DNA of 64,000 bases from NCBI GenBank assembly GCA_049724395.1, contig JAUGWO010000013.1, forward strand, positions 186,001 to 250,000, written 5' to 3'. The stretch's first letter is position 1, and the number at the start of each line of letters is the position of its first letter. This DNA comes from Spongospora subterranea f. sp. subterranea. Lineage: Eukaryota; Endomyxa: Phytomyxea; Phytomyxea; Plasmodiophorida. The position numbers and the translations under genes are program-made. Positions 35,307-45,783 of this stretch are shown here, piece by piece. The notes under the pieces are model-generated. The model was given only the letters and a program-made list of their open reading frames with translations. It did no database searches and had not been told where the DNA came from.

Positions 35307-35590
35307 CGAGGAGCGCTCCGGTTGGTCTCCAGAAGACTACACAAAAGAAGCCTTGTGTCGCTATGAAGACATGTCCAAAAACAATGCTCCTTTCTCCTCA
35401 ATGAGTTCGTGGGAAGTTTTACGCAAATCTCCAAAATGGGGCTCCTACACCAATCTGATAGAAAAGAGATTTGCGTAAAACTTCCCACGAACTCATTGAG
35501 GAGAAAGGAGCATTGTTTTTGGACATGTCTTCATAGCGACACAAGGCTTCTTTTGTGTAGTCTTCTGGAGACCAGCCGGAGCGCTCCTCG
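35307..35590. repeat. Near-perfect palindrome, 124-bp arms, 36-bp loop
   Basis: Arms 35307-35430 and 35467-35590 differ at about one position. Both encode the same part of the Harbinger ORF1 protein (SGWSPEDYTKEALCRYEDMS), once on each strand. The plus-strand copy runs past the arm into SPKWGSYTN, matching the family's usual V-L-R-x-x-P-K-W, so that copy carries the original continuation on this side. Confidence 0.95.
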
Positions 35591-35898
35591 TTGTGTACAC
35601 GCTGGTAAAATTCAGAAAATTTCGAAATCGATGCCTGTAAAGGCGACCATCTGGATTGCAATGATGACGCGGATCTGTAATCTGAGGCTGTTGGTTCAAT
35701 CCCCATATTGAACCGGTCTTCAACCCTGGACCAAAAGGTTTCCTGCTTCTGGCCACTTCCTATTATGGGGTTCTCCGATACATGCAGCCAAGATTGACAA
35801 AGCCGGACATCGTCCTTAGCTTTAAAGTTTTTTCCTCTCGGTCGTCGAATGCATTCGTTGAGATCGCCATCAACAACGACGACGCCTCCTCCAACCAT
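35467..35898 (-). pseudogene. PIF/Harbinger ORF1 (Myb/NAM-like DNA-binding protein), N-terminal part
   Basis: Reads RRPRGKNFKAKDDVRLCQSW, then VSENPIIGSGQKQETFWSRV, SLQSRWSPLQASISKFSEFY, SGWSPEDYTKEALCRYED and WEVLRKS. This is the trihelix/SANT-like layout of ORF1 proteins of plant and oomycete PIF/Harbinger elements, with tryptophans spaced as in Myb domains. The reading ends in the palindrome loop, losing the C-terminal half. No partner transposase is nearby; the complementary C-terminal type fragment is at 7085-7309. The ATG at 35898 precedes a Gly/Val-rich leader. Confidence 0.7.
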
Positions 35899-36077
35899 TA
35901 AACTACCTCCACTTCGGAGTTTTGTGAAAATCAGCTAGGGTAGGGACTAAGCCTAGTCACTACAGTAGCCTAGTGCTAAACGGAAGTGTCTTTTGTCCAC
36001 TAGAAGTTCCATATTTCGATTATTCTCAACGTGTCCATCTCGCTTGGATGACCGCCTTTGTCCTATGGACTATCCAA

Positions 36078-36162
36078 GCGTGGACAAAAGACACTTCCCG
36101 ATCCACGCGTGGACAAAAGACACTTCCGATCCACGCGTGGACAAAAGACACTTCCGAGAGTC
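36078..36162 (+). repeat. 28-29-bp tandem repeat, three copies
   Basis: Copies start at 36078, 36107 and 36135 with core GCGTGGACAAAAGACACTTC. A lone reversed copy of the core (GGAAGTGTCTTTTGTCCAC) lies about 90 bp upstream at 35983-36001, so the array and the lone copy can form a hairpin. Confidence 0.9.
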
Positions 36163-37166
36163 TTCCGAGTGCTAAATATCCCTGCTGACTACAGCATACA
36201 TACCCGGTGGGCAACAGGAATTTATCAAAACTCCGCGAAATTGGTTAAATATAGGTCTAGCATACCATCTAGCCTAACCGTTGGACATGCTCTAAACCTC
36301 GCACTATTTGGCCTACCGAAACACTACGTGGTGGATATGCTCTGAAGAGTAACAGTTTAATGGCCGTGGTTCTCGATCACCTTGATTCTGAGCCCAAGCG
36401 CGAGCGCCAATGACTTTCAGCCCAATGGATAAAGCAACAGAAAGAGAATATGATCCCCAATCGAAGACAAAAAACCTGTTCATCTTATCGCTATCCAAGT
36501 GATTCGAAATGTAGTTGCCTTCGTTGGAACTACTGTACGCTCTCAACAAGAGGCAGCCAAACGAAGTCTGTTATGAGCAGCAAATACCACCTCCAACGCT
36601 AAAAATAAATCGCATGTGCTCAAGTGGTGACTGCAACGTTAAACAAACATGCATTGCAAAGATCCTGCTGCACTTACTACCCAACAAATATATTAAAAAC
36701 TATTGATATTGCAATTCCACAGGCCTACAGTGCCCATTTAAGAAAGGCAGTCCCAAATCTCTGGAATAAGTTTCCGCGCACTCTCAACTGCAGTAAAGAA
36801 CAAGATAACCTTAATGTGGCGAATCAGGTGGCCGTTCGTCACTTGAATTGATGTTAACGCTCACATGCGTTGAAATAGTTTAACCGCATCAAAGCCGTCT
36901 GAGCAAAACATATTTTGACAATGCTCAAGAGCAGAGGAATCAAGGTTTGGTAGTACCTAAAGCCAATTCAACTGTAAAAAACAAGACCATTTGTGCTGTG
37001 AGCCCAATGAATGAGAGAAAGTTGGTAAAATACGAATCGCGATCATGGCATAGTCGTATCGCCTCAGGACCTGCTGACTGCGGCACAGCCAATGATGAGC
37101 CGTTCTGTCGAGGACGGCTTGGGTCGGTTCCAGAATTTTCTCCTTTGACGGCGTTCAGTCGGCAAG
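36163..37166. other. 1-kb stretch without a firm gene
   Basis: A plus segment near 36700-36848 encodes AYSAHLRKAVPNLWNKFPRT, which is reminiscent of the C-terminal tail of non-LTR (LINE) reverse transcriptases (..R....LWN.LP..L). That is too little to call an element. A minus ORF at 36940-37170 with one hydrophobic segment overlaps the end of the ATG14/UVRAG-like gene and is not recognised. Confidence 0.3.
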
Positions 37167-38384
37167 TCAATCCACGATTACAAAATCTAGCTGCTCCTCA
37201 AGTTCATCACAAGCTTCAGATGAAGGTGTGTCAGCTCGTACTTTCTCTTGAATAACTTGTCTCGTAGATGAAAGATTCACGGCCTCCAACAGCATCAACA
37301 AGTTCGGCAGAAAAGAGAACGGAGACACCATGGATTCAGACAGACCAGCCTCGATGCAGATAAAGCGAACGTCTTGGTCAAGAATATCTAATGCGGTCTG
37401 AAATACTAAACAAGAACTTGAAAGAGACAGAAAATACCTTTAAAAAGTTGATAAGGATACTGTGCAAATCCACTCATAGCACTTACTGGGTTTTTTTACC
37501 AAACCTTTCACACGTGACTCTAGACTCAGCGCCAAAATAGGTTAGGGGATGAGGTAGTTTCACTTTCATATGAGCTGTAAGAAAATGTCATTGTAAAACA
37601 ACGTTTGAACTTTGAAAGCGAGTACCTGAAATAGATAAGGTAACGAACACGGTATAGCCCAACGCAGCGACCATTGAATGTGCGATTTGGGCTTCAGCAG
37701 AATGAAGCTGTGTGTAAAGATCAAAGCAGTCATCTGGTAGTGTGCAAGATGCAATTGAACATGAATGCAGGGACACCCGTTTGATGGAGTAAAAATTCTC
37801 CAAGAGAAACTTGATGATCTTCCTTCTTTCAAGACGAATGGACGAGAGAAACCTGATAAACAATTTACAAACAATCGGAGTTTCATACTTTTAACATTAC
37901 CTATCAATCACGATTTGCCCATCTCGCATGCGCTTCATCATAACATCGGCGGATTCAACCGCACTTTCTGCTTGCGCCAGTTCATTCCGACAAAAATCCA
38001 ATTGACTCCTTCTAGAAATATTCGCCCGATTAGTGGCCTCGACAGTATTCAGTACTAAAACCCAAATCATCATAAACGATGCTGGAAATGTGCCAGAAAT
38101 TTACAGATTGATACAGCATTTTCGGCCTCATTGTAAACCCGATGATGAATTTGAACCGATGAGATATTATTAGCTTGAGTATTGGAATTTAACTCAGAGA
38201 GTGAGGCAAGCATTGGAGAAATTTGGTTCAGCATGAATTTCGCTTTTCGCCTGACTGTCAAAAGCTTGAACCGGTTATCGTTGATCGATCGATTCAAACA
38301 GTGTGCGCATATGAACTCATGATGCATTTGATGGCAATTTTGGCAGCGATGGATGGCCTGATCGCGGTCCTGACCATCGCTCAT
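37167..38384 (-). CDS. ATG14/UVRAG-like subunit of the VPS34 PI3-kinase complex
   Basis: N-terminal cysteine knuckles CQNCHQMHHEFICAHC match the zinc-binding start of ATG14/Barkor. A helical region follows (KAKFMLNQISPMLASLSELN, then LDFCRNELAQAESAVESA), then RRKIIKFLLENFYSIKR and AQIAHSMVAALGYTVFVTL, equivalent to the conserved SxALGYxAHLV block. A C-terminal block reads ALDILDQDVRFICIEAGL..FLPNLLMLLEAVNLSST, the family's LLNKDI...LPNLKNLL motif. It ends DELEEQLDFVIVD, TGA at 37167. The gene has several short introns and is about 300 residues, shorter than animal ATG14. The cysteine repeat favours ATG14 over UVRAG/Vps38, but I leave the symbol open. Confidence 0.75.
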
Positions 38385-38498
38385 TCCCTGGTTTTTTAAC
38401 TGACCCGCTAATAAAGAATATGTTTAAACGTACAGTAGAACTAACATGGACGAGTGAAAATGTGCGACCGATGATGGGTTACACAGTGGTGTCTGAGA

Positions 38499-38990
38499 GC
38501 GATGGCAATACGGCACAATGACCCCGAGCGATGGCAATACGGCACAATGACCCCGAGCGATGGCAATACGGCACAATGACCCCGAGCGATGGCAATACGG
38601 CACAATGACCCCGAGCGATGGCAATACGGCACAATGACCCCGAGCGATGGCAATACGGCACAATGACCCCGAGCGATGGCAATACGGCACAATGACCCCG
38701 AGCGATGGCAATACGGCACAATGACCCCGAGCGATGGCAATACGGCACAATGACCCCGAGCGATGGCAATACGGCACAATGACCCCGAGCGATGGCAATA
38801 CGGCACAATGACCCCGAGCGATGGCAATACGGCACAATGACCCCGAGCGATGGCAATACGGCACAATGACCCCGAGCGATGGCAATACGGCACAATGACC
38901 CCGAGCGATGGCAATACGGCACAATGACCCCGAGCGATGGCAATACGGCACAATGACCCCGAGCGATGGCAATACGGCACAATGACCCCA
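38499..38990 (+). repeat. 29-bp minisatellite, 17 essentially identical copies
   Basis: The unit starts GCGATGGCAATACGGCACAA and ends TGACCCCGA. Sixteen full copies and a last one lacking one base run without spacers from 38499 to 38990. Because 29 is not a multiple of 3, each minus-strand frame cycles through all three phases, and all three stay open, producing ORFs of 179-229 codons with a 29-residue period. The plus strand is closed by TGA. The copies look identical, so expansion or homogenisation is recent. It lies about 115 bp upstream of the ATG14/UVRAG-like start. Confidence 0.98.
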
Positions 38991-40704
38991 TACGAACCCC
39001 AAACATCTTCACTAGTGAAACCCGACGTCTCCGTGCTCTCGGCAAGTTCTGATGTCCAGTCGGCGTTGTCAATAGGATATGATTATGGATTGATAAGGTC
39101 GGTGACCAGGCAAACCATGGATGGGCGACAGTAAAACACTGTTTTTTATCAATCAAAACTGCTCTCAATGAGGTATGAGTTGAAGTGCGTCCACCTCAGG
39201 TATATAACATGAGAAGACAGCACAAATATAGGAGTTGCCATCAGGTTTCAAGAGGTTCGATGGGCGGCCTGGGCGCGAATGTGGGATCGACTCGGTGGTA
39301 TTGTCGGCTGTGCAGTTTCACGACACGGCACTCAGTTTGAACAATGAAGCACCCAAACTCACCCAGCCTTGGCACTTATGTGGGATCAATCTAATGGGCA
39401 TCGCCGGCAGCGGATGATTCTGCAGTTCCACGATATGACAGCAGTCGTAATTTGATTTGCTTGCCTATTGTGCCAGCAGCGATAATGTACTCATCCATTA
39501 TTACGGCCACGATGGAGAATAAAATTTCTTCCGTCAAAACAAACCCGCTGCTGTTCGGTCCTATGGATGACTTGTGCCAATTTGGGTTCAGAAAGTTTCA
39601 GGGTAAAGAAACGTTTTTGAATTGACCAAGGCCAATTTGGTATCTTGAAAAGAACTCCGGTACGTTGTACAGTTCTGACGACAGGTTTAATCGTTTTAAG
39701 AGCATGTTCCCATACTGTCTTTATCCGGTTTAGATTCATCCATTGAGGCTGTTTCCTGCGACCTACATCAAACCAGCCAATGGTTTATTCGAGTCAAGTC
39801 AGCTCCAGAACGGCACCCTTTTTGAAATAGGTTCTCTTCAGTCTATTTTATTGTTTTTGAGGCCAAGTACGCTGCAATGCCACTTCGATTGCTTTGTGGT
39901 GAGCAAGGCAGCAGACACATACTCACCTGGAATGCTACTGTTTGAGACCCACCTTCGAAAATCCAAAAAACGATTCTATGAATAAAAAAAACTGATTATT
40001 CTTCCGCTTAATTATAAACATGTAGTCGACTTGATCCGGGTAAAGCTTTGATCACTATGAGGTTATCGGGGTAAGGGATATCAAAGGGTGCCGGTTCACT
40101 GATCCAGGGTTCGGTCAAAACAAAAAGTTACTGCTTGGATGGGTCCCGGGTTTTATGATTAAGCCGATCCGTTTCAAATCTTTATATACGATGAGATGAG
40201 TTGGGTGGCCATGAAGTAGAGGCAGTACTATATTTAATCACAGATCCAGCCTGGGAGGTTGCAGAAGTCGTCCGACTCCCGAATTTGATGCCAACCTTGC
40301 CGGTGCTTGGATTGCGAAGCAAGGAGATCCTTTCACTACAGACGCCAGCGACCACGCTCCTCGTATGTAAACCGTAGAGATGCAGCTTCGTATCCGCCTC
40401 AAAAGTTTTCGAACACGTCATGTAAAATGTCAAGTCCCCCCTCCTTAGCCTTCGAAGGATCTATAAGGTCATTTAGATTGCGCAAAGACCTACCTGGAGC
40501 ATTTAGCATCCGGAACTCATTAATTGCTGCCGTCCAGAGTGAGTCCGATATAGCAATATGCAGTCCATTTTCGATCCACGTAGCATGCATTCCGTATCAA
40601 ACAGCTGCCAAGGAATCGTGTAACTGCCGCAAGCCGATATGATGCAAAGAAAAACAGAACTAAGACAATACAGGTTTATTGAATGATGGTATTTATTGCT
40701 TGCA
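38991..40704. other. 1.7-kb stretch, unassigned ORFs
   Basis: Minus ORFs at 39491-39739 and 40399-40590 (MHATWIENGLHIAISDSLWT...) plus 40182-40433 could be exons, but no family is recognised. A join of the last two near 40420 was not convincing. The rest shows nothing. Confidence 0.35.
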
Positions 40705-42861
40705 CTAAATAACAGAAGGGCCCAAAAACAAAAATATAGCAGCGCCTGCCAAAGCACCGTACATGATTAAGGAGATGAAGCCCGACACAGTCCTTGAGAG
40801 CCCATCGATGAAACCGGAGCCACTACCAGTCGAAATAGGTACAAGAAATGGCAACTTTTCATTGAAGGCTGAAACCCTCACCTATCCATGGGATGGTTTG
40901 CATCAGAAACTTTAATTGAGAAGGTTTTACAAATTCGTTTTGTATCGCACCTCTGAAACAGCAGCGGTTACCCAATTTCTGGCTTGATCACCATCAAATG
41001 GTGAAGAACCGGCGAAACATCGCCAGCCTTGCACTGAGGGCTTAACAACACATAAGGCGATACTACGACAGAAGTTACTTGAAAGAAAACAAAAATGAGA
41101 CATGAAACTAACCCGTTATGCTTGTACGAATCCTTGATACGCAGCGATCGCAAAAAATCACCTTGTTGGTCGGCATTCACCCATCCCATTCGAACAGGAG
41201 CGTCGGTTTTCAATTTCTGAGCAGTCTCTGCAATTTTCGCCTCTGAAAAATGGATTAGCGAATGCTCAGTGCTAAGGAACTGCAGCGTTAGTACTAAGAT
41301 AGAATTCGACTGCATCTTCATATGACTTCGACATGGAAACGATGCAAATTGTACCGTTTCGATAGCAAGCGTCGTAATACGTATCATATGTTAACTCTGT
41401 TAGAACCGGACCAGCATACTGTAACAACTTGGCCACGACGGCATCCGAATCGATACATAACAGCTGGTACCATTCTGTAAGCTCTGATAATAGGGAGGCT
41501 TTATGAAAGGGAGGATTTTGAACAATAATATAGGTGCTGCTGTCTAGCCCCTCCGCCAATACCCGCAAATCAGGGTTCAACTGAGATTCGAAAATATTCA
41601 CTTGTCGGTGCCAAGTAGCAAGATTTTATCGTACCTGTGATTCCGCAGCGAATGCAAATGCAACTTGAGGCGGAAGGTCACGACGGTGCATAAACCTGAT
41701 TAGCGGCAAAGGAATCGACGTGTGAATTCGAGAAACAAACAATATCTTTGTTGAATGATTTGAGGAAAGGAAGGTCGTCGTCTCCATTCTAAACAACCAG
41801 CTGGCACTCAGAAAAATCACACTAAGAACGGGACGATGCTTACGATGAACCAAGACGAGTAATGTTGCCACACGATGAGATGACACTCAGAAACCGGGCG
41901 ACAGAACCAATCCCAAACGTGGAGGGGTTGTCAAGACGCATCAGCGTGGTGACCGAGCGTTGAGAGTTGAATGGATCAGGTGTAACTGCAAAAACCTGGG
42001 GCAATGAAGATATGCCAAGATTCCGAACAATTTTAGGAGCGATGCCAAAATTAATGCGCCCAAATGAAATCATGCCTAAACACATTCAACATAAAAAACC
42101 ACAACACGAGATCCTCAAATGTAAAACAACAAAACTGTTGTTGCACATTAAATCTAAGAAAATGACGGAATTATAGAGATTAGTAACCATTAGTGGAGAT
42201 GACCTTGATATCCAAGTACGGCGTCTTCCCACGCTTTTGAGATCGATGAGCACTGATAGCACTTCTCGGAATAAACTTTCACAAGATAAACGCCGCCAAA
42301 ACGAGCAATTTTATCTTCAACTAGAGCAGGATACGAATCGTCGGCTAGAAGAGTGCTCGGAGAGAACCGGTCGGGATCCCGATTATATGCTTGGCTTGCA
42401 CCAACCGCAGCGTATTTCTGTCAATCAAATATTCAGTGGCATGTTCAACAATCGCACCTCCTCATCAAAACCCAAACCTCACAAAACCCAGACCTAACAA
42501 AGGCCCAAATTCATGAAAAAATTCAACAACGAAACTCAGGAACATTTCGGCGATGAATGAAAACCGTTTGCCATAACTAATAGTTACCTGAATAGCAATC
42601 TCCTGATAATCAAACGCATTGCTGTTTTCTGAAGGAAACCGGCCAATTCGATCGTAATGATTTCGTGATATTGGATTCGATAGAACATCGTATGCGCGGA
42701 CGAATCCGCTGAAAAATTTGCTCCGACGATTGTCGGTTTTTATCCGGATGCCATGATTTAGCTAGTTTCTGAAAAGCAGTTTTTATCTGTGTTGGAATTT
42801 GATTACGAGTTACGCCTAGAATCTGATAACCCAATCTAAACAGAAATGGTGGCGTACACAA
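40705..42861 (-). CDS. DNAJC16: DNAJC16-like J-domain plus thioredoxin-fold membrane protein
   Basis: ER-type chaperone family: J domain, thioredoxin-like domains and a C-terminal membrane helix. The J domain reads GYQILGVTRNQIPTQIKTAF, then LAKSWHPDK and AYDVLSNPISRNHYDRIG, with the HPD triad. The thioredoxin domain reads FGGVYLVKVYSEKCYQCSSI, with CYQC in place of CGHC, and LGISSLPQVFAVTPD. Later domains: LAEGLDSSTYIIVQNPPFHK, AKIAETAQKLKTDAPVRMGW. The C-terminal helix is SGFISLIMYGALAGAAIFLF before the stop at 40705. There are several short introns. The J domain breaks frame at an A5 run (42737-42741, plus strand T5); A4 restores it. The start is uncertain, as a TTTAG acceptor lies just before GYQIL. 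Confidence 0.85.
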
Positions 42862-43345
42862 AGGGAGAGTGAATTACAAGGTATGGGTTGGGATGCGCCT
42901 CAGATCGACAAGCATTGTACAGCAATACAATCGAGACTATCATGCAGATCATGCTGCTCCATGAAAATGGGTGACATTTCATGGCACGCTGTGAAAGCGA
43001 CGTCCCGCGTCGGCCTTCACCAGAGAATCACCAACTTCAACACAACCCGACACAACCACAACGCCAAGTCTCTACCAGGTAACTACCACCGTACTGTCAT
43101 TTGGGCCATTGGGCCAGTCCAGTGAGATCCTGATGTTGTCAAATGTCAATCCACATAGATTTCGAAGTCACACTGCCTCACTTGAATTACGAAATGTGCC
43201 AACTTTCAGAAATGTGAACGCCATAGCTGCAATCTCCCATCACCTGATCTTTACATCGCGGCTGCCCAGCAACGCCGGTGCCAACGTCAAGACTCGCTTG
43301 CAGTTCCGTCCGACGTCGCTTTCTCGGCAGGTCAGGCGACTTGGT
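42862..43345. other. Intergenic, no supported gene
   Basis: Short ORFs only; no motif or RNA recognised. Confidence 0.4.
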
Positions 43346-44264
43346 CTGGCGAACCAGGCGCGGCGTTATCTCCAGCCGCTTCTTCTCTTCGAGATTGTAT
43401 ACCAACAATACACCAAACTGTCGCCTCGCGGTCTCTACCGACTTGCGCTTGCGAATATCGTAATCGTACACCGCCCGCCACATGTAATTCTTGGACCGAT
43501 GTTGGATTATAAACTGATGGTGTATCATGGCCAAAGATGGCTGATCGTGACCGCACCATTGGTTATCATATGTGAATTACGGCCCAATGGACCTAAATCC
43601 TCTCCCATCGCGTCACCGTTGAACCCAAAATCCGCTCATCGCCGCCTTGAATAACAATGGAATGTGTCTCTTCCAGTGCCGATTCTTGATTATCGTGAAT
43701 AGAAGCGTAGTCGAGGTAGTTGCTGTCGAGGACCTTACGCGAACATCTCACTGCTGATGGCCAGGAACGCTTGGCCCAACGGTTGCCGCTCGGCGTTCAG
43801 CCGGGACTTCAGGCCAGGCGATCATTTCCTGCAAGGACGACTCTTCTTCTGTTTAAACAACGCCTTTACCGACTTGTCGATCGTCCGGCGATATTACGGA
43901 GAGGGCGTCGTCGGCGGCTGATCAGGGTGGCATCGTCGTAACTGAGCTGAACAAGACGAGCAGCGTTGTTTTTCAGTACGTGCACCAGACACATTCCATT
44001 GTTATTAAAGGCGGGAAGGCCCATTGAGCAGTAATTCACATCATGATAACCAATGGTGCGGTCACGATCAGCCGTCTTTGGCCATGATACACCATCAGTT
44101 TATAATCCAACATCGGTTCAAGCATTACATGTGGCGGGCGGTGTACGATTACGATGTTCGCAAGCGCAAGTCGGTAGAGACCGCGAGGCGACAGTTTCGT
44201 CTATTGTTGGAATACAATCTCGAAGAGGAGATGCGGCTGGATAACGCCGCGCCTGGTTCACCGG
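43346..44264. repeat. ~0.9-kb inverted repeat (arms ~325 and ~277 bp)
   Basis: The left arm is 43346-43670 and the right arm 43988-44264. Read outward, each arm encodes MIHHQFIIQHR, then YMWRAVYDYD and RKRKSVETARRQF. The right arm lacks about 55 bp present in the left. The ~320-bp spacer is GC-rich with no recognised protein. The repeated peptide is hydrophilic and may be part of an unknown transposon protein or a duplicated gene end. No known transposase motif is visible. Confidence 0.85.
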
Positions 44265-45783
44265 CGATAGTTCCTGTTTCATGAATCAACATTTATGGCG
44301 GGATTAAAGGTGAAAGTGGTTTCTATCACAACATCGAACACATATCCCCCATGGACACAAAGACAACAGCAAGGAAGATAAGTAGGATCTCTTTATAGGC
44401 AAGATGAATGCAGATCAAACACAGTTTCTCTGCAATACATGATGGTCGACCCCAACCAAACTACGCCTATCTCAAGTTAATTGGACCCTGATGTATTCCC
44501 TACATGTTTAAGTCGTTCCCGAGTTCAACAGTAATCTAAATCATGCAATGGCAGTGAAATAATCAACTTACAATCAGCAAGCTCATTGCGGTGAGCTTCG
44601 CCACTCTCATACGTGCGCCCTTGATCAGCTTCTCTTCACTACACGAAGCGATTGGACGCGGCGCAACTCGACATTCGATTTGTGTCTGGCTGGAGATGGA
44701 ACTCTTCCAGCGGTCGCAAATCAATGCTGCGACCCACAATGGTGTGAAAGTATGTTAGTTATACTACCCAATAGGAACACCATTAATTGCTTGTCATCGT
44801 GCCCCCAGCACTGCATCCTCTTGTATGTTGATGATGAATCTCACAGGTTTCAGTCGTCGATTATGTCAGGTCATAACCCGCAATTTGCCAGAAATCGGAT
44901 GGGATCCTACGAAGTTGCACTCTCGCTGTGCACGAAACCTTAGCGCTGAGGATTGTTTGTGGCGAACGGCCACAAATTATTTGGCATGAACAATCAAGAA
45001 GAGTCTTGCGCCCGAAGGCGAAGGAGCTTTAATAATGGTGTCAGCATAACTGTGCCCCTGCCATTTTATTATAAACACCGGTATGGAACTGTGGGATGAT
45101 TCTTTGATGCATGTTGCTCAGCTTGCTCGACGGTCAGACGGATTGATCCATCTTCTTCGCACTATGTACGAACTGATTTTCTAGCAGTTTTTCTGATTGC
45201 TGTAAATATAATAAAGTCCAATTCTTTGAGAATTCTTCGTCGTAAATGCCATACTGACACCCACAAAACATTTATATCAAAGCAAATTCCGGGTGAAACT
45301 AGGGGTATGAAATAATTCATGATCGTCGATATTGCAGGCCGGTGTGCGGCCTCTGGTCAAGCGGTTACTCTGACTGAAAATCGAGACTGATTGTCAATTG
45401 AAGGACAGGAGAGATATCATCGCACAGTACAATCCGACATAGAACCGGATATTGACCAGACATTCTTATAGCTGCAGGAACCGTGGTCTTAACGAGTATT
45501 TCATCAGTTCCCCATTGCCATATCCAGCCTGAGCACTTCTGAATTGGTTGAGTGGGTTTCTTATGATCTTCTGTCAGCCGTAGACAATTGATCACCCCTG
45601 TTAACCCTGTAACCTGCGGGCTAAGGCCACATCTACAGCCGTAGCCAGTAGGTCGAGCGCGCCCCCCCTACAGTCAAGAAGACACAGACGCGGCCATCGC
45701 CCACCGCCCATCGCCCACCGCCCACCACCTGCGCCGACGGAGGCTGCGTCCGAAACCCTGACACTGCACCTTGTTAGCACCAC
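44265..45783. other. 1.5-kb stretch, no supported gene; C-rich simple repeat near 45,655-45,730
   Basis: Unrecognised ORFs only (44680-44943 plus, 45365-45595 minus). A run of CCACCGCCCATCG-type short repeats lies at about 45690-45730, just upstream of the helicase start, and may be part of its promoter region. Confidence 0.4.

Larger units (their letters stand above)
35263..36671. repeat. 39-bp perfect inverted repeat pair, 1.33 kb apart
   Basis: 35263-35301 and 36633-36671 are perfect reverse complements (core TTTGCAATGCATGTTTGTTT on the plus strand of the first). Flanks differ on both sides. They bracket the palindrome, the Harbinger ORF1 fragment and the 28-bp tandem repeat, so they could mark the ends of a composite insertion. 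No target-site duplication was seen. Confidence 0.85.

Noticed and set aside
38499-38990. CRISPR-like array
   Set aside because: The 29-bp units are directly adjacent with no spacers, and the host is eukaryotic; it is a minisatellite.
38424-39168. Three long minus-strand ORFs (179-229 codons) as repeat-protein genes
   Set aside because: They exist only because the 29-bp unit lacks stops on that strand in every frame; no flanking conserved sequence, start context or splice evidence supports translation.
42237-42497. Plus-strand 86-codon hydrophilic ORF
   Set aside because: It lies opposite the DNAJC16 exon encoding FGGVYLVKVYSEKCYQC, which is conserved; the plus ORF is a shadow.
43109-43654. 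Plus-strand 181-codon ORF
   Set aside because: It is antisense to the left arm of the inverted repeat, whose other strand is the one preserved at protein level in both arms.
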